From Gammaproteobacteria bacterium (GTDB taxonomy: Bacteria > Pseudomonadota > Gammaproteobacteria > Competibacterales > Competibacteraceae): DNA of 64,000 nucleotides. The stretch is taken from NCBI GenBank assembly GCA_024235095.1, contig JACKNC010000001.1:248001-312000 (forward strand), in the 5' to 3' direction. Under the pieces are notes generated by a model. That model saw only the letters and a list, made by a program, of their open reading frames with translations, made no database searches and was not told the DNA's origin. Shown here in pieces: positions 8,402-17,295 of the stretch (position 1 is its first letter; every line of letters begins with the position of its first letter). The translations under genes were made by a program, and so were the position numbers.

Positions 8402-9517
8402 ATGATGAAGCGTGTAGGTCTAGTCGGTTGGCGCGGCATGGTAGGTTCCGTGCTGATGGAGCGAATGAGGGCGGAAAACGATTTTTCCCTGATTGATCCG
8501 GTATTTTTCACCACGTCCAATGTGGGGGGTCAGGGGCCGGTCATTGGCCAGGACACGCCGCCGTTGAAGGATGCCCGATCGATTGATGAATTGAAGACGC
8601 TGGACATCATTATCACTTGCCAGGGCGGCGATTATACCAACGAGATTTACCCGCAATTGCGCGCCGCCGGTTGGCGAGGCTACTGGATTGACGCAGCTTC
8701 GGCATTGCGCATGAAAGACCACGCTGTCATCATTCTCGACCCCGTCAATCGCTTGGTCATCCAGGATGCGCTGATCCGGGGAATGAAGGACTATATCGGC
8801 GGTAATTGCACAGTCAGCCTGATGCTGATGGGTCTGGGCGGATTATTCGCCCATGATCTGGTGGAATGGATGAGCGTCATGACCTATCAGGCGGCTTCCG
8901 GGGCTGGCGCGCAAAACATGCGCGAACTGATTCAGCAAATGGGCGCAATTCACGGCGCGGTCGCGGATCGTCTGGATCAACCGGCCTCGGCAATTCTGGA
9001 GATCGACCGCATCGTGGCGGAAACGCTGCGTTCCGATGATTTCCCGGCTGCGAATTTCGGCGTCCCATTAGCTGGCAGTCTGATCCCGTGGATCGACAAG
9101 CAATTGGACAATGGACAAAGCCGTGAAGAATGGAAGGGCCAGGCCGAAACCAATAAAATTCTGGGCTGTGCCGATCAACCCGTACCCGTCGACGGCATTT
9201 GTGTACGGGTCGGCGCCATGCGTTGCCACAGTCAGGCGTTGACCATCAAGCTCACGCGCGACGCCCCCCTGGATGAAATCGCTGAAATGATCCAAACCGC
9301 CAATGACTGGGTGCGCATCGTGCCGAATGAGCGGGAGCGCTCCATTCGGGAATTGACTCCCGCCGCCGTGACCGGCCATCTGAACGTGCCGATGGGCCGG
9401 TTGCGCAAACTCAATATAGGACCATGTTATTTAAGCGCATTCACCTGTGGCGACCAACTGCTGTGGGGCGCCGCCGAACCCCTGCGGCGCATGTTGCGTA
9501 TTCTATTGGAGTCGTGA
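8402..9517 (+). CDS. asd: Aspartate-semialdehyde dehydrogenase
   Basis: A 371-residue NADPH-dependent enzyme reducing aspartyl phosphate to aspartate semialdehyde for the Lys/Met/Thr and diaminopimelate routes. Visible are the nucleotide-binding start VGLVGWRGMVGSVLMERM, the catalytic Cys136 in GGNCTVSLM, and RCHSQALTIKL with the active-site His. Length and the GWRGMVGS version match the proteobacterial Asd group. A GAGG ribosome site precedes ATG 8402. In many gammaproteobacteria asd is followed by fimV; that order is kept here with an insertion sequence between them. Confidence 0.96.
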   Translation: MMKRVGLVGWRGMVGSVLMERMRAENDFSLIDPVFFTTSNVGGQGPVIGQDTPPLKDARSIDELKTLDIIITCQGGDYTNEIYPQLRAAGWRGYWIDAASALRMKDHAVIILDPVNRLVIQDALIRGMKDYIGGNCTVSLMLMGLGGLFAHDLVEWMSVMTYQAASGAGAQNMRELIQQMGAIHGAVADRLDQPASAILEIDRIVAETLRSDDFPAANFGVPLAGSLIPWIDKQLDNGQSREEWKGQAETNKILGCADQPVPVDGICVRVGAMRCHSQALTIKLTRDAPLDEIAEMIQTANDWVRIVPNERERSIRELTPAAVTGHLNVPMGRLRKLNIGPCYLSAFTCGDQLLWGAAEPLRRMLRILLES

Positions 9518-9570
9518 TTTTTTCGGCTCTATTCACCATCATCTGCTATAGGGCAGATATCCAATTTTTC

Positions 9571-9599
9571 GGTGGTGTCCCTCAGTTTACGTGATGAGC
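9571..9599 (+). repeat. Left terminal inverted repeat of the IS1-like element
   Basis: 29 bp, identical to the reverse complement of 10847-10875. The adjacent 9563-9570 is the left copy of the target duplication. Confidence 0.95.
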
Positions 9600-9667
9600 T
9601 AAGCCAGTGACGACGACAACATGTATCCTCATTGTGATTGTGGTGTTAATCACTGACCGGGGATCTT

Positions 9668-10864
9668 ATGAAGTGGGAAACGCTCTACTGCCCCAATCGT
9701 TCCTGTCACCACTACGGTCGGCCCTTTGGTCAAGGGTTGTTGGTCAAAAATGGTTCCAGTCACGGGAAAAAGCAGGCGTTGTGTCGTTCGTGCGGGAGGA
9801 GAGTGTCCTTGACGTACGGAACTGCGTATTTTGACCTCGAGGCCGACCCCGCCGTTTTCGAACTGGCGATGCGGGCGTTGGCGGAGGGAAATTCCATCCA
9901 GGGTACGGCACGAATCGTCCAGATCGACAAGGATACGGTTTGTGCGTGGTTGACTCGGGCCGCCCAGCAATGTCGTTTGGTGGTTTTGTCCCATTGGCGC
10001 GAGCTGACGGTGACCGAGTGTCAACTGGATGAATTGTGGAGCTTTGTCCATACCAAGGACCAGAATCTGCCGATGGCGCAGCAATGGTGCGAGACGGATG
10101 GCGATGCTTGGGTGTGGGTCGCCTTTGCGCCCGAATGGCGCCTGGTGGTAGGGTTTGTCGTGGGCCAGCGCACGCAGGCTCAGGCGAACCTGCTCCTGGA
10201 GCGCGTGGTGTATGTGACCGACGATCACGTCCCCTTCTTTACTAGCGACCAATGGCCGGGCTATCCCAGCGCCTTGCTCCATGCCTATGGGGAATGGTAT
10301 CAGCCCGAGCGCCAAGGGACGCGAGGACGATATCCGGCCCCACGGTGCCGCCCACCGCCGAATTTGCTGTATGCTCAAGTGGTTAAGCGACGTGAAAAAG
10401 GACGGGTGGTCGAGGTGACCCGTAAGAGGGTCTGGGGAAGCGCGGACGAGCTTCAGGCGCGATTGGCCGCATCCGCCACCAGCACGACGATCAACACGAG
10501 CTTTGTGGAGCGGGATAACCTGGCCTGGCGCGAACACAATCGGCGGTTGGCTCGCAAGACGACCGCGTTTTCCAAGCAACGGTCGTGGATGGAAAAGCAG
10601 GTGTGGCTGTCGTTGGCTTACTACCATTTCTGCTTGCCCCACCTGAGCCTGCGTGAGGAATTGCCCACCCCGGAACCGACCCGAGGCAACGGATCGCCCC
10701 GTAAATGGCGGCCTGTCACGCCGGCCATGGCGGCGGGGATGACCGATCATATCTGGACCACGGCGGAGTTGCTGGGCTTTCGGGTACCCGCACCGTTTCT
10801 GAATACCTTGGAAACCATCAAACACTTGTTCCCCGCACTCGACGATGCTCATCACGTAAACTGA
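9668..10864 (+). CDS. IS1-family DDE transposase, single frame
   Basis: A 398-residue transposase. The N-terminus has a zinc-ribbon Cys set (Cys8, Cys13, Cys39, Cys42), then a helix-turn-helix region (about 75-100). The catalytic triad is Asp121 (CQLDELWSFV), Asp194 (FFTSDQWPGY) and Glu281 (SFVERDNLAWREHNRR), in IS1-type contexts. Classical IS1 makes its transposase by frameshifting between insA and insB; here the zinc ribbon and catalytic domain are already in one frame. The stop codon lies inside the right terminal repeat. A roughly 70-residue C-terminal extension after the catalytic core has no obvious motif. Confidence 0.93.
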   Translation: MKWETLYCPNRSCHHYGRPFGQGLLVKNGSSHGKKQALCRSCGRRVSLTYGTAYFDLEADPAVFELAMRALAEGNSIQGTARIVQIDKDTVCAWLTRAAQQCRLVVLSHWRELTVTECQLDELWSFVHTKDQNLPMAQQWCETDGDAWVWVAFAPEWRLVVGFVVGQRTQAQANLLLERVVYVTDDHVPFFTSDQWPGYPSALLHAYGEWYQPERQGTRGRYPAPRCRPPPNLLYAQVVKRREKGRVVEVTRKRVWGSADELQARLAASATSTTINTSFVERDNLAWREHNRRLARKTTAFSKQRSWMEKQVWLSLAYYHFCLPHLSLREELPTPEPTRGNGSPRKWRPVTPAMAAGMTDHIWTTAELLGFRVPAPFLNTLETIKHLFPALDDAHHVN

Positions 10865-10875
10865 GGGACACCACC
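10847..10875 (-). repeat. Right terminal inverted repeat of the IS1-like element
   Basis: A perfect 29-bp inverted copy of 9571-9599. It includes the transposase stop codon (10862-10864) and is followed by target duplication AATTTTTC at 10876-10883. Confidence 0.95.
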
Positions 10876-10883
10876 AATTTTTC

Positions 10884-11079
10884 CAAAATTCGCGTTTCAA
10901 GCCTCATTCAAATCGCAGAAACGCGCGTTAAGGAGTATCTTTAACGGAAGCTTCGAGGCCACGGGTAATAGGGGTGGTTCGGAGCGGGAAAGCCCCTTGG
11001 CCTGTCCGAGGCCAGTGACGGCATTCAAGCCAACCCCGCCGGGACCGTGACCCTCCGGTGGCGTAATGGAGATTAGGTC
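10884..11079 (+). other. fimV leader with possible hairpins
   Basis: About 196 bases between the IS target duplication and the fimV ATG. Candidate stems: GCGTTTC (10892-10898) with GAAACGC (10918-10924); CGTTAA with TTTAACG just after; TGGCCT with AGGCCA near 10998-11014; and CCGG pairs near 11039-11057. No known riboswitch class was recognised. GGAG sits about 9-12 bases before the ATG as ribosome site. Confidence 0.35.
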
Positions 11080-13479
11080 ATGCCGACCAGGATATTACTC
11101 CGATTATTTCTTTTGGCCGGACTGGCAACGCCACTTTGCGCGTTTGCTCTGGGTATCGGCTTGCTTCAAGTTCGTTCGGCGCTCAATCAGAATTTTGACG
11201 CCGACATTCCCTTGATCACCAACAATCCCGCCGAACTGGTCGGATTGACCGTGCGAATTCCTCCTCAGCAGGAATTTGACCAGGTCGGCGTTGAACGATT
11301 GGAATTGATGTCGAACCTGCGCTTCTCAGTGCAGACGCCGCCCGGTGGCCCGAACTACATCAAAGTGACCTCGGTTCAGCCCATCCGCGAACCTAACTTT
11401 GATCTTCTGGTGGAAGTGATCTGGCCGCGCGGCCGCTTGCTGCGAACCTTTGCAGTTCAACTCGACCCAGAACTTTACGCGAATCGCCAGGAACCGCCGC
11501 CGCCATTACAACCGACTGAAACGCCGCTGATCGAAGCGCCATCGACTGTTGCCGCTGCGCCGGCCACACCCAGCCTGACGCCACCTCCACCTGTGAGCTT
11601 CGAAGGCGCATCATCCTATGGCCCAGTCCGTCGAGGCGAAAATCTGACCCGCATTGCTGAGCAGGTTCGTCCTTCCGACGCTATCAGTGTCCCGGATATG
11701 ATGGCAATTCTGCTGGCGGGCAACCCCGAAGCATTCATCAACGGCAATCCGAATCTACTGCGGGTCGGCGCAGTGCTTAAGGTGCCTGCTCCACAGGCCC
11801 TGGGTGTGCAGGGCGCGCCTAGGTCGGAACCTTCCACTGAGATCGCCGCTATCGCGCCGCCGGGTGATTTGAATCCCTCGGAGCCGGTTTCGCAATCGCC
11901 ACCCGATGTCGTTCCCGCGCCGGAGCCAACGCCGCCGGTTACGCCAGCGCCAGTTATTCCTACGCCCGAACTGACACCGCCGGCAGCGCCAGTGCCGGTT
12001 ACTCCCATACCGCCATCTGCGCAGCCGCCATCGGAAATTGCTGCCTTGCCGGCATCGCCCGAAGAGACACCGTCATCTACGGAGGAGACTTCGCCGACGA
12101 TGGCCGAATCCGCTCCAGCGGTTCCACTTACGCCGATTGCGCCGCAAGAGATCATTCCTCAAGCCGTAATGCCTCAGGCGGAAACGCCGCCGACTCCCGA
12201 GGCTGCTGAACCTGTCGCCGCTCAACCAGAATCGCCACCAGCCCCCGAGGTTGCTGAACCTGTCGCCGCTCAACCAGAACCACCACCGGCGCCAGCGCCA
12301 GAACCCAAGACGCCACCGCCACCGCCCCAGGAAACTGGCATGGAGTGGTTATCCAATCCAGTCGTCTGGATCGCGATTGCGCTAATTGTGCTGGCGATTG
12401 CTGCGGTATTGCTCGTGCCATTAATGCGACGGCCAGCGCGTCCGAAAACAGCTGAGACTGAGCCGAAAGAAGAACCTACCGCTGGATCAGTCGACGAAAC
12501 GACCGAAATAGCGGAGAGCACCCAGATCCAGCTTCGCAAACCCCGTCCACAAAAGCAGTCCCCGCTGGCCCCGCCCCTGGCCGAGGCAAGCGCCGCGTCT
12601 ACACCAGCCGCTACAGCCGCGCCTGCCCAAAAAACAGGCGCTGTCTCGCCTCCCAAACCGATTGATGAGCTATTGAAGAATATCGATTTCGGGCTTGGCG
12701 ACGAAAAATCGCGACTGACAGCCCCCGGTGGAAAGAGAGGTGCAATACTGGCGCGAAGTCAGGAAGGACAGCGTTTGCCGGATGCCGAGCCACCGACAGC
12801 TTCAATAACCCAGACGAAACCATTTACCCCCGCGCCGCCTGATAAACCCGAGGCTCGGGAGCCAACTTTGGAAGAGCAGCCGGCGGCGCAGAAGCCCGCC
12901 CCAAAGCCGCAGCCAACGCCTGAGCCACCGGTATTGGAACCGCCGTCAGAACTTCCATCCGGCTTAAAGCTGGACAGCCTGGACTTTGACTTGGGCGATT
13001 TGGGACTGAGCGCCAGCCGCGATCAAGCTCCCGAGTTACCGCCTTTGGAATTAAAACCAGTAGGGTCGCCTAAAGCCGTGGATCGGAAGCCACTGGACTT
13101 CGACCTCCCTCCGATTGAACCTCCGACCCAGAGCGGGCCAGAGCAGGAACCGCCTAAACCCAAGGCGTCTGACCTCAAATTTGAGTTTACTGACGTCAGT
13201 CGGGAACAGGAGCAAATGGGCGCTCATGAGAATCTGGCCAAGCTGGATGAAGAATTGCTTAACTTCAGTGGCGCGGAATTAGGCGCAATGGAACTCAATT
13301 CGCCAGGCGCTACGGCTGACACCGGCGCTGATTACGTGGAAACCAAACTGGATTTAGCCTCGGCCTATCTGGACATGGGCGATCAGATGGGCGCCCGAGG
13401 TTTGCTTGAGGACGTTTTGCAGGAAGGCGATGCTTCGCAGAAGAAGCGAGCGGAGGAAATGCTCAGGAAGATCGGCTGA
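11080..13479 (+). CDS. fimV: FimV-type inner-membrane peptidoglycan-binding pilus hub
   Basis: A 799-residue protein. A signal peptide (1-24, ending CAFALG) is followed by the FimV N-terminal domain (LGIGLLQVRSALNQNFDADI). A LysM-like segment spans about 178-245 (YGPVRRGENLTRIAEQV), then a long Pro/Ala/Glu linker with a 48-bp tandem duplication. A membrane helix spans about 424-450, then an acidic cytoplasmic region with LDFDLGDLGL-type motifs. The conserved C-terminal domain is at about 745-799 (KLDLASAYLDMGDQMGARGL). FimV assists assembly of the PilQ secretin and polar localisation, which fits the pilus genes downstream in this window. An IS lies upstream, between fimV and asd. Confidence 0.93.
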   Translation: MPTRILLRLFLLAGLATPLCAFALGIGLLQVRSALNQNFDADIPLITNNPAELVGLTVRIPPQQEFDQVGVERLELMSNLRFSVQTPPGGPNYIKVTSVQPIREPNFDLLVEVIWPRGRLLRTFAVQLDPELYANRQEPPPPLQPTETPLIEAPSTVAAAPATPSLTPPPPVSFEGASSYGPVRRGENLTRIAEQVRPSDAISVPDMMAILLAGNPEAFINGNPNLLRVGAVLKVPAPQALGVQGAPRSEPSTEIAAIAPPGDLNPSEPVSQSPPDVVPAPEPTPPVTPAPVIPTPELTPPAAPVPVTPIPPSAQPPSEIAALPASPEETPSSTEETSPTMAESAPAVPLTPIAPQEIIPQAVMPQAETPPTPEAAEPVAAQPESPPAPEVAEPVAAQPEPPPAPAPEPKTPPPPPQETGMEWLSNPVVWIAIALIVLAIAAVLLVPLMRRPARPKTAETEPKEEPTAGSVDETTEIAESTQIQLRKPRPQKQSPLAPPLAEASAASTPAATAAPAQKTGAVSPPKPIDELLKNIDFGLGDEKSRLTAPGGKRGAILARSQEGQRLPDAEPPTASITQTKPFTPAPPDKPEAREPTLEEQPAAQKPAPKPQPTPEPPVLEPPSELPSGLKLDSLDFDLGDLGLSASRDQAPELPPLELKPVGSPKAVDRKPLDFDLPPIEPPTQSGPEQEPPKPKASDLKFEFTDVSREQEQMGAHENLAKLDEELLNFSGAELGAMELNSPGATADTGADYVETKLDLASAYLDMGDQMGARGLLEDVLQEGDASQKKRAEEMLRKIG
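12196..12291 (+). repeat. 48-bp tandem duplication in the fimV linker
   Basis: Units 12196-12243 and 12244-12291 encode PEAAEPVAAQPESPPA and PEVAEPVAAQPEPPPA. Near-identity at nucleotide level indicates recent slippage in the Pro-rich linker. Confidence 0.85.
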
Positions 13480-13488
13480 ACTGGGCTT

Positions 13489-13513
13489 CAGCACGGGCAG
13501 GATGCCCGTGCTG
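13489..13513. terminator. Hairpin between convergent fimV and mltD
   Basis: CAGCACGGGCA (13489-13499) pairs perfectly with TGCCCGTGCTG (13503-13513) around a 3-base loop. It lies between two convergent stop codons and could end transcription both ways. There is no long T tract on either side, so it may instead be a REP-like hairpin. Confidence 0.55.
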
Positions 13514-13528
13514 GGAAAGCAATGCGCT

Positions 13529-14764
13529 TTAACGCAGCCGGGCGGTGGAGACCGGCTCAGCCAGCACCAGCGCTCGTGAAGTAGCGCCGCGTTGGGCCAG
13601 GCGGATCATGGTTCCTGCTGGCAGCCAAATCATACTCCCTGCTGGCAGCGGCTTTTCGCCACTATGGGCCGGCGCTTTCCACGCTTTGTTCAAAGCGATG
13701 AGTTCACCGAGATTGACCTCGTAGTAACTCGCTAACGTCGGAGCATCCACCGCTTGCCGAAGCCGGATCCGGTCGAGATTCAGCGGCGGCTCGTAGGCTA
13801 CGCCCTCTGGGAAAAACCGCTGGGGATTGCGGGCAATCTCACGGGCAGCCAGGAATTCCGTGTAGAAATTTCGTGAGGCAAAGCCGAAACTCTTTCCTCC
13901 ATAGCTTTGAACGATGGCGTCAATATTGTCGCCAACCTCCCTTTTCGCTCGAGCCATGCCCCCCACACCATGATTATAAGACGTAATGGCCAGCGGCCAA
14001 CTCTCCAGCCGGTCATGCGCGTTCCCCAGATAGCGGGCCGCGCCTTGCGCCGAGATCACCGGATCGCGCCGCTCGTCGACAGCGGTATTCAAGTGCATGA
14101 ATTGCCGTGCGGTGCTGGGCATGAATTGCCACATACCCGCGGCCCCGACCGAAGATGAAGCATGATTCTGAAAGGATGATTCGACATGTGGCAGGTAAGC
14201 CAAATCTTCAGGCAAACCGGCTTCGCGGAATACCTCGCGGAAAGCCGCATCGTAGCGTCCGCTGATTTCCAGCCCGCGCTTGAACCGTTCGCGCAGACCC
14301 CGTTGGCTGCGCAAGCGCTCGCTTGCACCCATCAGGGCGACCGGGCCAGAGCGGCTGGCGTTAATAAAATCCGCCAAACGCTGTTCATCGAGGGTCAGCG
14401 GCGCGTTGACTGCGGTCTTCGATTCGACTTGCCGGAGCAGGTCTTGCAAATTTTGGTAATGATTCTGGAGGAAGGCTCTCTGCTCGGCGCTATAGCCTTC
14501 GTCAACCGGACCGGGCAAAGTCAGTACCGCATAGATCAGATCCATGTAGCGATCATCGTGCAGTGCGACCTGATTGCGCCCCCAAACCGCGTAGACGTTT
14601 TGCCAAAAGGTAATTTGCGGCTGTAATGCCGGCGGCACCGGGAATGTCGCATCATTGGTCGTGATGGGAATCCGAGTCGGTGGCGGTGTGGGCTGCTGGT
14701 TGGCGCAGGCAGCCAGTATGAGCGTCGTTAAAACAATCGAGAATCCGCGCAATCGTAGTCGCAT
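13529..14764 (-). CDS. mltD: MltD-like membrane-bound lytic murein transglycosylase
   Basis: A 411-residue lipoprotein from ATG 14764; the frame extends upstream but only this start puts the signal peptide at the N-terminus, with lipobox LAAC near residue 20. The SLT lysozyme-like domain shows the catalytic Glu in LAYLPHVESSFQ, then GAAGMWQFMPSTARQF and SYNHGVGGMARAK. A C-terminal LysM-like segment (LASYYEVNLGELIALNKAW) would bind glycan. The enzyme cleaves peptidoglycan to anhydromuropeptides. It follows gspN by 90 bases on the same strand, so a role in opening the wall for the secretion machine is possible but unproven. Confidence 0.88.
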   Translation of the reverse strand: MRLRLRGFSIVLTTLILAACANQQPTPPPTRIPITTNDATFPVPPALQPQITFWQNVYAVWGRNQVALHDDRYMDLIYAVLTLPGPVDEGYSAEQRAFLQNHYQNLQDLLRQVESKTAVNAPLTLDEQRLADFINASRSGPVALMGASERLRSQRGLRERFKRGLEISGRYDAAFREVFREAGLPEDLAYLPHVESSFQNHASSSVGAAGMWQFMPSTARQFMHLNTAVDERRDPVISAQGAARYLGNAHDRLESWPLAITSYNHGVGGMARAKREVGDNIDAIVQSYGGKSFGFASRNFYTEFLAAREIARNPQRFFPEGVAYEPPLNLDRIRLRQAVDAPTLASYYEVNLGELIALNKAWKAPAHSGEKPLPAGSMIWLPAGTMIRLAQRGATSRALVLAEPVSTARLR

Positions 14765-14854
14765 CGGCGCTTTCCCCCTGGTTGCGTTATCAAGTAAAAA
14801 TCTTGCGGAACCCCGCAAGGCATTAACAGGCGCTGTCGTCGGTCAACCCTTGGT

Positions 14855-15616
14855 CTATCGGGACAGCACACCAGAAAAACTGAGCGTCCATCGCCCCTCC
14901 CCGTCAGGCGGACCCAACAGGTTCATCGCCTGGCGAAGCGCACGATTTTCCGTATCTCGAATCGCTGCCTGACCGTTAAACCGGTACCGGCCATCAGGTT
15001 GCAGGCTGAAATTCCCCTCCAGCATCAGCGGACCATTGTTGTCCTTGACGACCCCCTGAACACCCTCCGGGTCAGCCGAATTCACCTGCGCTGTGAAATC
15101 GCCCAGCATCAGTGGCTGACCCAAAGTGAGTCTTAAGTCCATCATGCGAATCATACCAGATGCACTTAAGGGCTGTCCGTCCGAGCTCAAACGGAAATCC
15201 GGCAGATCAAATTCTACGACTCCCTGTAAGGGTAGTTTAGGTTGTCGGGCTAAAACAGCGAATTCGGTAAGAAGCAGTCGGCCCATCAACTTTTGCAAAC
15301 GGATGTGCTGGCTGGCATCGACTGCTGCGTTTCCTGAAAACCGTATTTCAGGATCGTCGACATTCAGGTGAAATTCCAGCCATCCGGTGAATAAAGCCAG
15401 TGGCCGCCAATTCCATTGTAGTCGGTCAACGCGAACACCGCGCCAGATCACGCCTTGCGCCGCGCCGTCGACTACCGCGCCCTCGACGGTTTGCACACTG
15501 AAACCGGGCAGTCGTTTGGCCAATTGTTCCGTGACCAGGTTGGCCGGCGCCTGCAACAGCAAAAACAGGAGAAACGCCAGCAATCCCGGCAGACCGTAGC
15601 GCAGGACGCTTTTCAT
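14855..15616 (-). CDS. gspN: Type II secretion system protein N
   Basis: A 253-residue inner-membrane-anchored periplasmic protein. The N-terminal helix (GLPGLLAFLLFLLLQAPANL) is followed by the GspN fold with GVIWRGVRVDRLQWNWRPLALF, a family hallmark. GspN is an optional, poorly understood part of the T2SS. It overlaps gspM by four bases and is the last gene of the gsp block. Confidence 0.88.
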   Translation of the reverse strand: MKSVLRYGLPGLLAFLLFLLLQAPANLVTEQLAKRLPGFSVQTVEGAVVDGAAQGVIWRGVRVDRLQWNWRPLALFTGWLEFHLNVDDPEIRFSGNAAVDASQHIRLQKLMGRLLLTEFAVLARQPKLPLQGVVEFDLPDFRLSSDGQPLSASGMIRMMDLRLTLGQPLMLGDFTAQVNSADPEGVQGVVKDNNGPLMLEGNFSLQPDGRYRFNGQAAIRDTENRALRQAMNLLGPPDGEGRWTLSFSGVLSR

Positions 15617-16104
15617 GGCTGCTTGCTTTGCAGAATGAGCCGGGCGTTTACTTGCCCTGGAGTTTCAGTGCGATCCACACTGAGATTGATCAGCATGATG
15701 CGATGTTCACGCTCCAGCGCGCCGAGCCAGGCGAGCAGTTTGTCAAACTCAACCGCATCCAGGCGAGCGTTCAGTTTATCGTCGCCTTGCGGAGTAATCT
15801 GCTTCAAGGCAGCGCCCAATCCAGCGGCGCGCGCCGTCTGATCGATCCGGGTCAACAGCGATCGACCATCGGCCTGAGGTTGCGCAGCGCCGGCGTTGTT
15901 GCTCAGACGCTGGATTTCCTGGGCGGCTTGGCGCATCCAAGCGAGGTCGGCGCGTTGTTCGGCTACCCGTTGCTGGAGTCGGCGATGGCTGGACTGAAAG
16001 GGTTCCCAAATCAGCACATAACCCAGTATGCACAACGCCAGGACGGTTCCACCGCCGATCAGCCATTGCTCCCGAACGCCGAAATGCTCCCACCATGTTT
16101 TCAT
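15613..16104 (-). CDS. gspM: Type II secretion system protein M
   Basis: A 163-residue bitopic inner-membrane protein: short cytoplasmic tail (WWEHFGVREQWLI), one membrane helix (about 15-35), a coiled coil (RLQQRVAEQRADLAWM) and a ferredoxin-like periplasmic domain. GspM pairs with GspL to hold the assembly ATPase at the membrane. It overlaps both gspL and gspN by four bases. Confidence 0.9.
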   Translation of the reverse strand: MKTWWEHFGVREQWLIGGGTVLALCILGYVLIWEPFQSSHRRLQQRVAEQRADLAWMRQAAQEIQRLSNNAGAAQPQADGRSLLTRIDQTARAAGLGAALKQITPQGDDKLNARLDAVEFDKLLAWLGALEREHRIMLINLSVDRTETPGQVNARLILQSKQP

Positions 16105-17291
16105 GAAGCCGCCTTTTTTAGCGTAACCCGGCTTTCCAGCCGTCCCTCGCGCTGGGTTGTGCGCATTTCCGCCCGGACGTCGGGCTGTTGTTCAAACCGT
16201 TGCCGAAGTTGATCCAGCGTCGCCGGATTACCACCCTCCAGGGCCAGATCCAGTTGACCCTCGCGGTAGCTGAGACTACGCAAGGTGATATCGGTAAAAT
16301 CGACCAGCGGTTGTCCACCGTGGTAAAGCAGATTAAGAAAGAGGCCGCCTCGGGCGTCGGTTGGGGTTAATTCGCGCAGGCGGGCTTCCAGCTGCGCCTT
16401 AGGATTAACGATGCGGGTTGCGCCAGGCACGGCGTTTTTGTAAACCTCCTCCATTTTAACCTGGAGGGCGACCTGTTCCCGCTGCAACTGCTGATGTTCG
16501 TAAATCACGGCGATGCCTTGCAACAGCAGCCACACGCCGGCCAGGATCGCCGCAGGCCGCCAGGGCTGCAGTCGGCGTTTCCATTGGGTTTGTCGACTGT
16601 AGGGGCCTTGCAGTAGATTCAATATCGTGGGTGGCTGATAACCGGCGGCAAATAGTTGCAGTGGTTCGCCAGGCTCCTCTTCCACTTGCCAGGCCATGCT
16701 GCTTGCGGTCAGTTGTGGCGGCGGACTGCCCCAGATTCGTAGTCGCTGGGGCTGGGCGTCGCCGGCTTCGGCAAGGGCCTGATCCAGGAACAGATCGAGC
16801 GATTCCTGCTCCAGCGCGAATCCTTCCCAGCGACCGGTGCGCACCACGGCGCGTCCGTTTTCCACCAGCACACTCCAATCCCCGTCCTGCCAAGGTAAGA
16901 GCAAAGCATCCGGGATCACCGCCGTCGGCGTGAGTCCAGCCTGGGCGCAGGTTTCCAACCAGTCGCGCAGCACCGCATGGTCCAACGTCGCGACCGGCAG
17001 GCAGTTGCCGTCCGCTGCATGGGCCATCGCAAAATGCACCGTCTCGATATCATCGATTAACTGGTCTTCCAGGGCATAAGGGACAGCCCGCGCCCACAGG
17101 GTCCGGTTGCGTCCGGGCAAGGGAACCCGATGCAGGGTAATGGCTTCGCTCGGCGCAACCAATATCAGGCGCGCATTGCCTGGCTGACTGGCCAGTTCCA
17201 GTAATGGCCCGCGTTGCACCGTGCTATCGGGGCGCAGCCACTCGCCTTGCTCAGCTGGGAGGATACGAAAAAACGACAGGGAAATAGGCAC
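16101..17291 (-). CDS. gspL: Type II secretion system protein L
   Basis: A 396-residue platform protein. The frame is open to 17396, but the GTG at 17291, four bases after the gspK stop, is preferred: it gives VPISLSFFRILPAEQG, like the usual first strand of the actin-like cytoplasmic domain, and avoids about 100 bases of overlap with gspK. The cytoplasmic domain spans about 1-240, a membrane helix lies near 265-285 (ILAGVWLLLQGIAVIYEH), and a periplasmic ferredoxin-like domain follows. GspL recruits the GspE ATPase, which is not in this window. Confidence 0.87.
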   Translation of the reverse strand: MPISLSFFRILPAEQGEWLRPDSTVQRGPLLELASQPGNARLILVAPSEAITLHRVPLPGRNRTLWARAVPYALEDQLIDDIETVHFAMAHAADGNCLPVATLDHAVLRDWLETCAQAGLTPTAVIPDALLLPWQDGDWSVLVENGRAVVRTGRWEGFALEQESLDLFLDQALAEAGDAQPQRLRIWGSPPPQLTASSMAWQVEEEPGEPLQLFAAGYQPPTILNLLQGPYSRQTQWKRRLQPWRPAAILAGVWLLLQGIAVIYEHQQLQREQVALQVKMEEVYKNAVPGATRIVNPKAQLEARLRELTPTDARGGLFLNLLYHGGQPLVDFTDITLRSLSYREGQLDLALEGGNPATLDQLRQRFEQQPDVRAEMRTTQREGRLESRVTLKKAAS

Positions 17292-17295
17292 GGCC

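Larger units (their letters stand above)
9571..10875 (+). mobile_element. IS1-like insertion sequence, complete, 1,305 bp
   Basis: The element is bounded by perfect 29-bp inverted repeats (9571-9599 and 10847-10875) beginning GGTGGTGTCCCTCAG, and flanked by an 8-bp direct duplication AATTTTTC (9563-9570 and 10876-10883). One transposase gene fills it. The GGTG terminus, 8-bp duplication and DDE signatures fit the IS1 family, though the single long ORF and length differ from classical IS1 (about 770 bp, two frames). Intact ends and duplication point to a recent, probably still functional insertion. The target was the asd-fimV intergenic region. Confidence 0.93.

Noticed and set aside
8118..8520. 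Minus-strand frames across the aroG-asd gap, one containing GRAGVLEEIEDGIRV
   Set aside because: They overlap conserved genes at both ends, and no family was recognised for the 8263-8401 part.
9650..10900. 416-residue frame antisense to the IS transposase
   Set aside because: Mirror of a GC-rich gene; no family motif, and the sense frame has the full catalytic triad and zinc ribbon.
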